Source: Sinohyriopsis cumingii (Eukaryota > Mollusca > Bivalvia > Unionida > Unionidae). From it: a stretch of 64,000 nt of DNA. Both the position numbers and the translations under genes were made by a program. The stretch is taken from positions 27,654,311-27,718,310 of the forward strand of contig CM068835.1 of NCBI GenBank assembly GCA_028554795.2, given 5' to 3'. The notes beneath the pieces were generated by a model. It saw nothing but the letters and a program-made list of their open reading frames with translations. It was not told the DNA's origin and searched no databases. Of this stretch, positions 22,864 through 35,170 are shown one piece after another (position 1 is the stretch's first letter; every line of letters starts with the position of its first letter).

Positions 22864-23119
22864 TAGTTTGCCATATGAGTTCTGCCAATAATAAATATAA
22901 TGAACGAAAGGGTACGACTCAAGAAAAGTTCCCAGTCCCTTCCTTACTCACCTCTTACCCCCCCCCCAAGATAAATCAGTAGATTACAATAATAAACTCT
23001 GCTTAGTTTGCCAAATTTCATCCAGTCAAAAACATTTTAGCCTTTTTTAAATCTGTGATAGAACATTTTTACATGGTTCAACATGCTGTACTACATTACA
23101 GTCTTACAAGTGAACATTA
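22864..23119 (+). other. No feature seen
   Basis: Spacer containing a run of nine C near 22962. Confidence 0.4.
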
Positions 23120-23600
23120 AATCATTCACTAAAACTTCACTGCTCTTTCAAGGTTTAAACGAAATACTATTTTAGGCATCAGTGATTAGCTGATAATAAA
23201 TTAGTTTGATGTTTTATTCAGTAGAGTCAAAAGAATTCTTTCAAACACACTGGTTCAACTATATATCAAAATTATTGGCATCAGCAAATCCATATGCAAA
23301 TGTCTCCTTTGACAGCAAATACATTGAGAGTACAAACTCATCCAAGCTGAATTCTTTGACACAGCAAATACATTTAAAGAACACACTCTTTCAGACTGAA
23401 TTCTTTCATTACAAGACTTTTATCATGGAGAACAATTTACAGCTATCAATAACATGTATGCTACGCAGCATTAAATGTGTGTACATAAAAGTCATTAAAC
23501 ACAAACAACCAATATTTATAAATTAGTAACCTGATCTGTATGTTCAATGCATCACATGAATTAGCAAATACATAAGGATAAGTATATTCCTAATTCTATG
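23120..23600 (+). repeat. Dispersed repeat Rep-3, copy 2
   Basis: Diverged copy of 19845-20480 without the internal minisatellite. A short related stretch (ttcaatggagtcaaaagaaa) also lies near 20680. Confidence 0.75.
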
Positions 23601-23840
23601 ATATAATAAGCAGTCTTTTCCAAAGTCCATGATGTATTTGTAATTTGTTACATTAATTAATGCAGAATTATTTTAAATGTTAGTCTTTAAAAATGTCTAT
23701 ACGTTTTGCGTATCTATATCTTGGTGTGAGTTTTGCAGTAAAATCATCTTAATAGAAGCAAACCATTTCAACACTTAGAAATATGACTTATTATTAAAAG
23801 CGTGTTACCAAAAGAACTTGGTTAGGTTGTGCAAGGAGCC

Positions 23841-24180
23841 TACTGTTGCATGTAGTTCTAATGCAATGACCTACATGCAGTTCTTGGTATTAGATTGTAA
23901 TGTCTGCTGTCACATGTAGTTCTAATGCAATGACCTACAATGCAGTTCTCGGTATTCTGTGGTAATGTCTGCTGTCGCATGTAGTTCTAATGCAATGACC
24001 TACGTGCAGTTCTCAGTATTAGATTGTAATGGCTGCTGTTACATGTAGTTCAAATGCAATGACCTGCATGCAGTTCTCGGTATTCTGTGGTAATGTCTGC
24101 TGTCACATGTAGTTTTAATGTAATGACCCACATGCAGTTCTCAGTATTCGATTGTAATGTCTGCTGTTACTTGTAGTTCT
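23841..24180 (+). repeat. 64-bp tandem array, about 5.3 copies
   Basis: The unit runs catgtagttctaatgcaatg, acctacatgcagttctcggt, attctgtggtaatgtctgct. Two variants of the middle (attagattgtaat and attctgtggtaat) alternate over most of the array. Confidence 0.95.
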
Positions 24181-24470
24181 ATAAAGATAAACAACATATG
24201 TTTAATCTGTATTCATTAAAGGTATTTTTTATCACACACAATTGTCAAAGCATGCTACAAGGAGTCATTCATAGATACTGTTCTAATGTAAATACTGTCC
24301 CAGTCCCGTTAAATATTGACCCTTCTTAACCCTCCCATTACTAAAATGAAGGTGGGCAAAATAACCTTTTGTCACTCAACTTCATAATGAGGCATACAGT
24401 AACAATGACAACCATCCAAATGTCATTTATGTAAGTCTAGCATACAATAGCATTGAAAATTTGTTACCAA

Positions 24471-24640
24471 GCACACCGATTTCCACCCATCCCCTGTTGT
24501 TATGCACACCAATTTCCACCTGTCTCCTATTGTTATGCACACCGATTTCCACCCATCCCCATTTTGTTATGCAAACTGATTTCCACCCATCCCCTATTGT
24601 TATGCACACCGATTTCCACCCATCCTCTATTGTTATGCAA
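24471..24640 (+). repeat. 33/34-bp tandem array, five copies
   Basis: The unit contains caccgatttccacccatccc followed by ctattgttatg. It is open in several frames on both strands, which explains the spurious short frames. Confidence 0.93.
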
Positions 24641-24988
24641 AGGAGTTTACCACTGCTATATAAGATTAATAGTAGGATTTGTTGAGCTGGGCAGAGAACT
24701 TCAATAAAAAGTACTCATTTATTTCATCTTTAACACTAGAAATAATGGTATCTTTAAAATGGCAAGAGATATTAGTAGATTAGTGTATTTGATTGTGACA
24801 TTTCAGCAAAATCTATGAAAAATATGAATGTTTAATTTGAATAGAAATTTGCACCATGGCATTTTGTAAACCTCCATAAAGAAATTTAAATGCAAACTAC
24901 ACGAATAAAATATGCATACACATTAACAATATTCAAAATGAATATCTCTCATTTGCCTCAAGCGATTCCAAGGGGTAGTTCAATAGTA

Positions 24989-25072
<84 letters not shown>
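24989..25072 (+). repeat. (AT)n microsatellite
   Basis: About 84 bases, nearly pure. Confidence 0.97.
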
Positions 25073-25075
<3 letters not shown>

Positions 25076-26235
25076 AACAATCCAGGGGTTTTACTTGACC
25101 AAACGATGTCAAACCCTGGTGCGATTCCACTAGAAGTCATAAGTTTACCTTAATTCCAAAGACTTCCATACAACCTCTGTTATAAATTAGAAAGCCCGTG
25201 TCCATGCTATAAATAATTTTACTCTAATTAATACAAGACCACAGATCTCATAACTTTTCAATTGTCTATCGACCACACATCTGCATAGTTTTTCTTCATT
25301 AACTTTACATACTGTCAGCATTTCACGTCGTAAAACTATACAACTCCTAACACAGGGAACTATTTTTATTACACCACCTTAGGCCACTCAAATCATGGTT
25401 GCAAGCCACATTTCGCCTGTAAATTACATCACATTTTCCACCATGTCAACAAAAACAGTACCTGCCAATGACAGAACAGTCCCTTCTTGCTTATTCCATT
25501 GTGTAATTTACCACTATCCAATCATAACTACTGCACCTGGAGTCACACAACCAATGTACACAACTAGATTTTAATAGGGTCCTTGGAACAACAGGGACAC
25601 TCGTGTGGCTCTGACCTGAATTCAACAAGCGTAAACCATGGCATCATGGAAACTCACTAACACTTTACTCCGTTATGTTTGCTCCTAGTAATTGGCTAAT
25701 TATTTCAGGCTAGTGAATATTTCCACAGGACTGAGTTCCCATAATCAAACAAGTAATTACAAAAATCTAAGAATTCCTTAAAATGGGGTGCTATAACCAA
25801 ATGCGCATTCTCCACATTGATTACAAGCCCTTAAGGGCGCTGCTCACTATTATAATCAAGAAACTGAATACATGCAATGTTTTTTTCTGTGTCATTGGCA
25901 AAACCCATGATCAAAGAGCATACTGTTATTTTTCATATTGTAATATGATCCTTTTCGATTTGTTCAATTATATCTCTGAAAATAAGTTGACTCCAAAAAG
26001 AAATTGGTCACAAATATAAAATATTAATGATTTATGTATGACAGTCAAAACAGTCAGTATATAACGTGTAGGTCATTTGACCTTTCCATGGGCTGGATTT
26101 GAAGAAAAGAAGAACAAAATATGGATTATCATATACTCAAGATCGTTTTGAATATGCTTTGTTGGGAACCTATTTTAAATATTTGGTTTTTTTCAGGATA
26201 TTGAATTACCTTGGCTTGTCACACAAAGTGCATAC
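25073..26235 (+). other. No supported gene
   Basis: Spacer with short open frames only (for example 25783-26019) and no motif. Confidence 0.4.
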
Positions 26236-26555
26236 CTCTCCAGTGGCCTAGTGGTTAAAGCGTCTGCCTCAGATGTGGGAGGTCATGGATTTGATCCCTG
26301 GCTGAGTCATACCAAAGACTTAAATAATGGTACCAACAGCTGCCTCTCTTGGCACTCAGCATTAAGAGGTTAGTGTTTGGACTGGTCAGCCTGGTGTCAG
26401 GATAATGTGACTGGGTGGGACATCATGCTACATGTCTGCAGCAAGATGCCCCAGTGCTAGACATTACTATAAACTGCCACACTGCAGACATTGTAGCAAT
26501 ATGACTGAAACATTGTTGAAGCTACATTAAAAATCCAAATCACACACATACACAA
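26236..26555 (+). mobile_element. SINE-2, full-length copy
   Basis: Head cagtggcctagtggttaaag, B-box region atttgatccctggctgag, body ggcactcagcattaagaggt, gtgactgggtgggacatcat and gacattgtagcaatatgact, then an AC-rich tail (cacacacatacac). The length of about 320 bases agrees with the copies at 33875 and 40096. Confidence 0.92.
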
Positions 26556-29167
26556 GGTGTCTTTATTCCTATTTGATATATATGTGCCAATTGATTGCAG
26601 GACATGAAATTCATATTTCAATACTAAGCATGGTTGAACTTGTTTTGTACTATCGCTAGGACTGTATAATGACGATTAACCTGAGGGTTTATTGTGCCAT
26701 CATTGCTCATTAGCCAATAGAAATTTCGTCTGCATATAAAAAGGAATTGAAGATATCGAGCAGCAATACCCACGTTAAATGTTGGCCAGATACACGAAGT
26801 CGTCAATTCCTTTAAATATTGTTGAATAATGGTAATAATAATAATATAGTTATTATTATTATTATTATTATTAAGAATCTTTGGATACCAATCCAATATG
26901 AGACTTGACCATTAATAATTACAAAATATTTGATGTTTTGATAAAAAAATGTTGTTTTATTTATTTATCATCAAAATGACAGTGTTATTTTACAATGGAT
27001 AAAAGGTAATGTTGTTTTGCAGATAATCTTGGAATTCACAAACATAAATATTATCATTGGAATTAAAGACAAATCTCAGGTTGATAATCCTTAATGCAAA
27101 AACAATATATTTATAAATGCAGATTTAACTGAGACAGGAAAGTTTGTATCAGTTATAATGATTGTTACTGTGAACGGAGAAATATATATCGGCTATAGAG
27201 ACTATAAATGGGGCAAAGTTTGACATTAGAATGTTATTGTACAAAGAGTTGTTTGAGTCATAAAGGATTTCATTGGAAAGATATGTGTGTGTATAGTATA
27301 TATTTTGTACACGAGTTTGGTGTGTAGATATTAATGCATGTATGTGTAGTGGCATGCTGAAGTGAATTTCTATCTCAATGCATGCATACTCCCATATTTG
27401 ATTTGTGTATATGCTAATACCATCCACTGGTATGTTATCTATAAAATCTAAATGCAAACAATAGTTCTTGTGCTCTTCTGTTTTTTTGTTCTTTTCTTAC
27501 ATACTTTCACCAGCAATCTTAAAGCGAAGAAAAATATCTGTTTAGAACTATACACATTTTTGTCTTCTAGTTGAAATATTGTAATAATAAATATGCATTA
27601 CATTTATGTATGATCTGTTATGTCAATATAGCTTTTAAAATATATTAATAATTTTAATAATAATAATAATAATAACAATAATAATAATAGAAAAACACCA
27701 GCAATTTCACTCAAGATATGACCTAAACAAAATATTAGTAGCAATTTCCTCCAACCATCAATTATTGATGAATTACATCAGCATGCAAAGTGAAACACTT
27801 CTTTTAAGATTCTATTGTTAATAACAGCGATTTTTTTTCTAAATGAATACACTCTCTTTCAAAGCAAAACGCAAAGGTTTTACACTGTATATGCTAACAT
27901 TCCCATCCGACTATGACATCCATTATGACCCATTACAAATCTCCAACCATTCTTTCAACAGATATTTGATCTTCTCATCGTATGATGTGAAAAACGCAGA
28001 CAGCGGGGAGTGCAATACATGTTCATAAAATGGGATATGAAAAGAAATATTTTTTTATTTGTAGAGCATGTTTATAAAAGACTTTACCAACATATTTAAC
28101 CATAGACAAAGAGAACACACATAAACACATAAATATATATATTTTTATTGTTATAACTTAAATTTTTATAATTCTCAATAAAATCATAATTGTATTCCAT
28201 GTAATTAAATACTAGTGTTTCATTCATATCATAGATAAATATTAGTGATCAATACTTGTGTCAGGAAAATTGCATACATCAGCAGCTGCATTCACATCAT
28301 GCCTGGGCTGATAATATGTACTAGTGTTAGGAAGGTCGTGAGTTCTGAAGTCAGGTGGCGTGAGATTCCTCTAATGGATAAAACCATTTGTTTGAATGGA
28401 ATGTGTATAACATTGCCTTTTATGGGACAGATGTATGCAATCTGTCTTCCAAATTGGATATACATGCACAGAGCAAAAGCTCGACTAAGTTACTATACCA
28501 TTGGGGCTTCAGAATTGTGACTTTCTCTTGCTGGTAAAAAAAAATGTATCTTATTACAGTTTAAAGACTTTTTATTAGTACACTGATGCATTTAATTGTT
28601 GTTTAAAGACACTGTGGAAAGTAATTCAGTTTTATCTTGGAACATGTTGTATACTTTTAGTCTATAATATTAGTTATGAACAGCATTTATGGATAATTTG
28701 AACTTACTGTGAATTAATATGCATTCTAATTGTGGTCTTGAATTATTGTTAAAATGACTTGCTGACAACTTCATGCTCATTAGTAATTGATTTAGAATTG
28801 AAATACCTTTGAAGCTAGAAAAATATATTACAGCATTTAAGATCCAACACTGAATAATTTGTTTATACAACAAAACAATTTTAGTATTAGTTAGAAAAAT
28901 TGAATTCTTACTGTATTTTAAGGATATTTTGTCTGTCGTCTTTAACTAGCTGTAAAAATTGATCTGCAACTCCTGTATTAAAACAGTCAATCGAAGTGAC
29001 TGATACTCTGCTCTCTGAAATAATTCTTCTCTGGAATTTAAGACAGGAACATTTCTTAACTGTGGAGTGTTCAAACCATCTCTGATATTCTTGCGTAATA
29101 GGATTTTCAAATTAATCACTGTGACAGTCATATATATTGTTACAGCTATGTGGTTTTAAACTATGAA
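26556..29167 (+). other. Gene-poor spacer
   Basis: Holds (AAT)n/(ATT)n runs at about 26829-26873 and 27653-27689. The block 29071-29118 recurs at 38871-38914. No supported gene, despite short frames near 27149-27457 and 28245-28520. Confidence 0.45.
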
Positions 29168-29884
29168 ACAGAAAGAAGCAAATCCAACAAGTTTAATAAA
29201 ATTCAGAAAATAATTTATTTCCCTAGAATGCAGTGAAAATTCAAAAGACACTTACAGTACCTGAATTAAATCCCAAATAATCCTAAATGTTCTATCATAA
29301 GTATAATAGTATAGAATGTGACAAATGAATTCAATTAGTCTTGAATGTGCTGATAGACCAATAGTCTTGAATGTGCTTAAGTACCAATAGTCTTCAATCT
29401 GCTGATATACCAATGTGTGTGTGTGTGATTTGAATTTTTAATGTAACTTTAAAAGTTTTTCAGTCATACTGCTACGATGTCTGCAGTGTATCAGTTTATG
29501 TTGATGTCTGGGACTGGGGCATCATGCCACAGGTATGTAGCATCATTTCCCACCCAGTCACATTATCCTGACACTAGGTGAGCACAGAGCGAGGCAACTG
29601 CTAGTACCATTTTTATAAGTCTTTGGTATAAATCGGCCGGGATTCGAACTCGTGACCTCCCGCATCTGAGGCAGACACTCTAACCACTTTGGCCACTGAA
29701 GTGGTGCTGTTATACCGACAGTTTTGATGTAGCACAATGACATAATTTAGCACGTCTTTGAATGAGTTTTCAATAATCACAAAGTAGTGTTTTTTTTGTC
29801 CAAAAAGACCATGAGCATTGTGTAAATCCAATGAATAATTAATTCCTCTCAAATTATACCTGAACACAACTAAAAATGATTCCA
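29168..29884 (+). repeat. Dispersed repeat Rep-1, copy 3, split by a SINE
   Basis: The left part shares cagaaagaagcaaatccaac and ccaaataatcctaaatg with copy 1. The right part keeps attaattcctctcaaattat. The two parts are separated by the SINE-2 at 29414-29705. Between 29340 and 29410 a short stretch (gtcttgaatgtgctgatag and variants) has been triplicated. Confidence 0.55.
29414..29705 (-). mobile_element. SINE-2 copy, minus strand
   Basis: The (GT)n start is the reversed AC tail. cacattatcctgacactagg and aactcgtgacctcccgcatc are the body and the tRNA-like B-box region in reverse. The head ends at ggccactgaagtgg. Confidence 0.9.
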
Positions 29885-30270
29885 ATGACCGATCTTAAGA
29901 TAGGATAAAGACTTTATTTACAACCTGTTTATACACAAACTGTCGCATGTTCTATGACACAACAGAATGCTTTGGAAATGGGTCATTTCTAATGGAAAAC
30001 TTTCAAAATATTTTCAACAAGTTTGCTTCTAGAACATTATAAATTATTATTGTGCAAATGCAGCAATATCTAAACTGTCCCTCTGAGCATACTTATTTCA
30101 TGACCTGATAGGAAGCCTCTGTTTTCTTTCTCACTATCTGCCATGCTACATGTTTTGGAAAGGTCTGTGCTCAGGCCTAGAGACTGGGTTTCTCTGCTAT
30201 ATATAGTCACCTATAACTCATTTCATCAGCACAGAAATATCAGTACAAATAAAATACTTAGGTCATGTAT

Positions 30271-30944
30271 CTATTTATTTTCTTTATAAATATCCCATAT
30301 AGATATGAGACTATCTCTTGAGCCACACGCAAAAGTATTGTCCTGAGCATATGCCAGGCATTGAACATTTTCTCTGTGGTAGGACAGTAGTGCTAATGGT
30401 CTATTCTTCTTAAGGCCAAATAACCTGACTTGCTTATCCCAACCTGCCACTCCAAATACTTTGTCATCTGTTCGAATTAATATATCATTAAATCCTGGGT
30501 TTGTCACCTGAATTGTGTCTGTAACAGATATCTGACTCTCCTCCTTGACTGTCCATGTACAGAGTTTGTTGTCTGTTGACCCAGAAATCCCTTTGTTAGC
30601 TGTGTTGCTGTAATCCATACACATCACTGATTCACTGTGAACCTGAGCTTCACTAATCAATTTATATATTCTAATATCCCATAATGTGATACTGCCATCT
30701 TCATAGCCAATCAGAATTTCACTTGCATGCTCATTTTGCTTTTGTCTACATTTCAGGACCATGATCATTCCAACCTTGTTCTTTCCACCACTGTGTTTCA
30801 AACATCCAATAATTTTCCTGGTTCTAAGGTCATAAAGGTCAAGTTGTGAGTAGTCATCACTGGAAACACCAATCCACTTTGAACTATCATCAGCACTAAG
30901 AATAGTTCCTCTGCAAAATCCAAGATCTCCACATTTCAGGCAAC
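30271..30944 (-). CDS. GNB1L: GNB1L-like WD40 protein, second (last) coding exon
   Basis: From the acceptor CGATTAG| this exon encodes about 224 residues to a TAG stop. The WD40 features are LIGYEDGSITLWDIR, GISGSTDNKLCTWTV, VFGVAGWDKQVRLFG and FACGSRDSLISIWDIY. They align in order with the human GNB1L pieces I recall (LLAGYEDGSVVLWDV, GISGSAGKALAVWSL, ATAGWDHRIRVF, AAGSKDQRISLWSLY), including the family signature TNPG before the last blades. The protein is a small beta-propeller; its homologues (yeast Asa1) act with the TTT complex in PIKK biogenesis. The exon is in the right phase to join exon 1 directly (ACT G|GT), giving 322 residues against 327 in human. A possible polyadenylation signal is at 29913-29918. 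Confidence 0.9.
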
Positions 30945-31246
30945 CTAATCGAGACAACAAAGGTATATTAATATTTATAAAATCTTTATTAAATGTTTGA
31001 AGGAAAGAAAATGATCTTGATTTTTATAAATTTACAAGAAACGCAATCAACATTAAACAGTTTAGCCTTTATGAAATAAAGATTTTGTAAAAAAATTGAT
31101 GAGTAAACTCACATTGTAGTGACCTAAATAATAATAATAATAAATACAATAGCAATTTATATTTCACAACGGATTTTTATTTTAATAATTCACTAATGAA
31201 AAAAAAATTAACATCATAGTGACCTACTGTTATGTTGTCATATTCA

Positions 31247-31319
31247 CAGGGCCGGCACCAAACCCGGCCATGCGCCCTAGGTGGCTGCCTAGTTTGCCTA
31301 TATGGTAGCGCCGGCCCTG
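31247..31319. mobile_element. 73-bp miniature hAT-like element
   Basis: It starts cagggccggc and ends gccggccctg, with ccctaggtgg and gcctagtttgcc inside. Termini of the form cagggccggc are familiar from hAT-type elements. The flanks catattca (31239-31246) and catataaa (31320-31327) match at 6 of 8, consistent with a decayed 8-bp duplication. Confidence 0.7.
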
Positions 31320-31610
31320 CATATAAATACTCGTAAAGTAAATAATGCCACTGAACTGGGATAACACATTTAAGGTTAACAGAGCCCTTAACTCTGCTGA
31401 GGACATAGACATTAATTCAAAAGAACTGAACTTTATAGCACCTTTATGACAGACAACAAGGATTGTAACTAGATATAATCTCATATGATCATATCTGACA
31501 GTAATGGATATTAAATAATTTAAAACTGCTTTGCCTTCTTTCTGTCAAATTAAAAATTCAACTAAAAAAGCAACATGAAACAAACTAGAACACTATTGTC
31601 CCTCCACGGT

Positions 31611-31728
31611 GACCTAAACACAGAACTTAACCAGTCATACTGATGGAAAGACCCAAACACAGAACTTAACCAGTCATACTGATGGAAAGACCTGAACACA
31701 GGACTTAACCAGTCATACTGATGGAAAG
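31611..31728 (+). repeat. 39-bp tandem repeat, three copies
   Basis: The unit contains aacttaaccagtcatactga followed by tggaaagac. Confidence 0.95.
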
Positions 31729-32169
31729 ACAAGAGTAGCACTTTTGCTCTTTAGAGGTTTTCGCACATCCTTAAAATTTCATGAACTTGATATACAAATC
31801 AATGACAGATACCATAACAATATATCACCACAGATCATGCACAAGTTTAATTTAAAATTCCAAATTGCAATTATTTAACATTACCACCTGTGATGTAATG
31901 AAGAACTTAGAACTTGATTAAAATGAACTAATTTCTTTGGTGTATCTTTACATTTTCACCAATATGCATGGTAAAGTGAAATAAATTTTAATGACCTTCT
32001 ATTAATTGCTTACACAATATATGACAGGTTATCATTAAATCATTCATTTTTAATCAGTGATGCTGAGTCTTTTAATAAGATTAGTCAAACCTCACTCCCT
32101 CTTATTAAATCTCATCCCTGAAAAAGGAATTTATTCATTAGTAACACAAAGACCAATATCCTGCATATT

Positions 32170-32716
32170 TCACATTCATCTGTACCAATCTGGAGTGATG
32201 TATTACTGTCATTGAGACTATATACTAACCATGATAAGTATAAAGTTGAGATGTTGTGTTGCTGTCTGGAGACCATATACTAGCCATGATAAGTATAAAG
32301 TTGAGTTGTGTTGCTGTCTGGAGATTTCACACTCGTCTGTGCCAATCTGGAGTGATGTATTACTGTCTGGAGAACATATACATGTACTAACCATAAGTAT
32401 AAAGTTGGAGACGATATACTGACCATGACAAGTATAAAGCTGAGTTGTGTTGCTGTCTGGAGACAATATACTGACCATGACAAGTATAAAGTTGAGTTGT
32501 GTTGCTGTCTGGAGACGATATACTGACCATGATACGTAGAAAGTCGAGTTGTGTTGCTGTCTGGAGATAATATACTGACCATGATAAGTTTAAAATTGAA
32601 ATGTTGTGTTGCTGTCTGGAGACCATATACTAACCATAAGTATAAAGTTGAGTTGTGTTGCTGTCTGGAGATGATGTACCGGCCATGACAAGTAGAAAGT
32701 TGAGTTGTATTGCTGT
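32170..32716 (+). repeat. About 51-bp tandem array with variant units
   Basis: About nine units containing tactgaccatgataagtata, aagttgagttgtgttgctgt and ctggaga. A longer variant carrying tgccaatctggagtgatgta occurs twice near the left end. Several overlapping minus-strand frames are artefacts of the repeat. Confidence 0.93.
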
Positions 32717-33874
32717 CTTTTTGGGACTTGATAGCCTCAACAGCCTCTATACCCCATGACTTGACAAGCAAGCAACAATGTGCAGCCAGTGGATCATTAA
32801 TCCATGAAAGTGAAGTAGCCCAATCTAGAGTCATTACTTGCAAAGAAAATTACATTTTGTACCAATGCCCACGTGATATTACTGGAAATGTTATAATACA
32901 CACTGTCTAATATGTAAATTCACATCTTGTTTGATATAAAAACTCTTTTGCCATCTGTTTGTCTTTTTCTCCATGTTGTTCTTCTAGATTATATTCTATG
33001 AGTTTCATTATAAAGTGTGCTGCTAATGCTGAAATATCTGCAAGTTTTTTTTACCTGAAGAAATTTATTTTTATTCATATATACTTATGTAACTTATATG
33101 TGTCACTGGATACTGATTTTTTGTCGCTGGATATTGATTTTATCTCACTTGTATCATGACATTGAGCCCGTAGAGTTTCTTGTTGGAGGGCCTTAATACT
33201 ATTAATTGTAAACTGTATATCGTTTTGATTGATATCCGATGTTTTTACCTCAAGGCAATATTTAAGAGCATTCCAAATGATATAATCTGGTTGAGCTTAT
33301 GCCATACCATTCAGGAACAGAAACACTTTTATGTCTGTAAATCCACAACAGCACTGTTTCCTATTTGTGGTCGGAGTTGTCAGTGATTTCCCATTTTTAC
33401 CAGCGCTCTCTTCAATTCAGCCAGGCTAATTATTTTATCCATGATAACCACCAAATACAATTTAATAATCATATGGAGACTGCTTTATGCAGTAGTTGTA
33501 GTCAATCTCAAATGGAAAGAATCACTAGTGGTCCCAGATTTTTCACTGATTCTTCCAGTCACTGACATTGTATCTCGTTATTAGTATGTCTCCAGTTGTT
33601 ATTAAAATAAAAACATTAAGTCCATCAGCAATAACACAAAATTGTCAAATAATTAAATGTGCCAATTTCAGGGTCCTCGTAGCAAAATTCCATTGAGGTG
33701 CTTGATAAAATATATTTCAGAATGGAATTCACGTAAAAAACTGCAAATGGCGCATTGCTTAGTACAACATGATTTTTGTGAGAATGATATATGTATCCAA
33801 TAATGTCAAACATATTGTAAATTTTAACAATACTTTTGGACTGTTTATATTTGACAACAGCCATTACTAAATTC
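32717..33874 (+). other. Intron DNA without further features
   Basis: Short open frames only; nothing recognised. Confidence 0.4.
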
Positions 33875-34195
33875 AACCGCTCTGGTGGCCATGTGGTTAG
33901 AGCATCTGCCTCAGATGTGGGAGGTCGCAGGTTCAAACCCCAATCGAGCCATAACAAGGACTCATAAAAATGATACTAACAGCTGCCTCGCTACGCACTT
34001 GACATTATGAGGTTAGTGTTAGGAGTGGTCAGCCTGGTATCAGGATAATGTTACTGGGTGGGACATGATGCTTCATGTCTGTGATATTATGTCCCAGTGC
34101 TGGACATCACTATAAACTGTCACAATGGAGACATTGTAGCGATATGACTGAAACATTTTTAAAGCTAAGCTAAAAATCAAAATCACACACACATT
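33875..34195 (+). mobile_element. SINE-2 copy with 11-bp target duplication
   Basis: ttactaaattc lies at 33864-33874 and 34196-34206, bounding the element exactly. The tRNA-like head ggtggccatgtggttagagc, the body and the ACAC tail are all present. Confidence 0.95.
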
Positions 34196-34379
34196 TTACT
34201 AAATTCCTCTTCAGCTTGCACTGCTCTGCTTCTCCATCAAGGTATATCATTTCATAAAAAAGTACTCTCTAGATCTAATCGAGAGTCTCCCGATTGTGTG
34301 TAGAAAACCCAGCAGTCTCAAGCCAGAGAAAAATTCTCCTGATTTAAAAATATGATAAAAAATATTTTTTTGAGTCATT

Positions 34380-35170
34380 CTGAGTCAACAAGAAGTGATC
34401 AGGGCAATCATCATATAAATGTCCTCCGTATGCACGCAATAGCTGGACAGTAAATTCAAAGATTTGCCAGTCCTGCTTCAACCAACAGCTAAGTAGGAAA
34501 ATGTTTTGATCAACTGATCATTTCAGCCATGCTGATATTTACAATGACAGAATTCAGTGTCTGAAAATGTCCCCTTATGTAGTCATTATAAAAGTACATC
34601 AAAAGAATATGATGCAACAGCTGGGAAGCAAGTTCAAACACTTCAAATGCTGCTGAGGGGGAAAATGTGCTGATACTTACAATAACTGGCTTTAAAGGCA
34701 TAAAGACCCAGAGATGTAGATGTGGTCATCATAAAACTACACCCAATGAAAACCATTATTGTGGTGGGTCAGTGGTTCTTTTTGGGGTTTTCCTAGCTTC
34801 TTCCTCCACCATTAATACTGGCTGCCATGTATAGCCTATTGTGTGCTGAAGAATGGCGTTAAACCCACTACAACAACAACATCAATATAGTGTTGTTTCC
34901 AAGTGTAGCAGAATAAGTAGTGCATGCAACCTCAAGATCAAGACATGTCGAGACTTAGACAAAATGCCATTTGCAAATTTTGGATAAGAATTTGGGGGTT
35001 AAATGGCAAATTGATAAAGACTGTAATGTGATTCAGAAGAGTGCTAAGGTTCTTACAACTGATAGCTCAGATGGGACAGTAGCCAAGTGCATACCTTATT
35101 GTTTGGAAGACCTTTCCTTGTAGTGACAAAATTCAGTCTCACTCTGATGGACAAACAAGAGTTTTATAAG
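34380..35170 (+). repeat. Unclassified repeat Rep-4, copy 1 (interrupted by SINE-1)
   Basis: In reverse orientation it matches 41610-42300: cttgccagtcctacttc-like, gatatttacaatgac and ggttaaatggcaaa blocks run collinearly over some 650 bases. Within it, about 165 bases are tandemly duplicated (gatatttacaatgac near 34537, with a diverged form near 34672). The right end of homology is near aaacaagagtt at 35168. Confidence 0.75.
34761..34883 (+). mobile_element. SINE-1, 5'-truncated, inside Rep-4
   Basis: Runs from gtggtgggtcagtggttctt through tggctgccatgtatagccta to (CAA)n. Rep-4 copy 2 has no SINE at the matching place. Confidence 0.9.

Noticed and set aside
24890-25153. Ile-Tyr repeat proteins
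   Set aside because: Translation of an (AT)n microsatellite on both strands; the same applies to 42359 and 60193.
32280-32843. 187-codon minus frame as a repeat protein
   Set aside because: Several frames are open at once across the 51-bp array, and the repeat is not in a constant frame.
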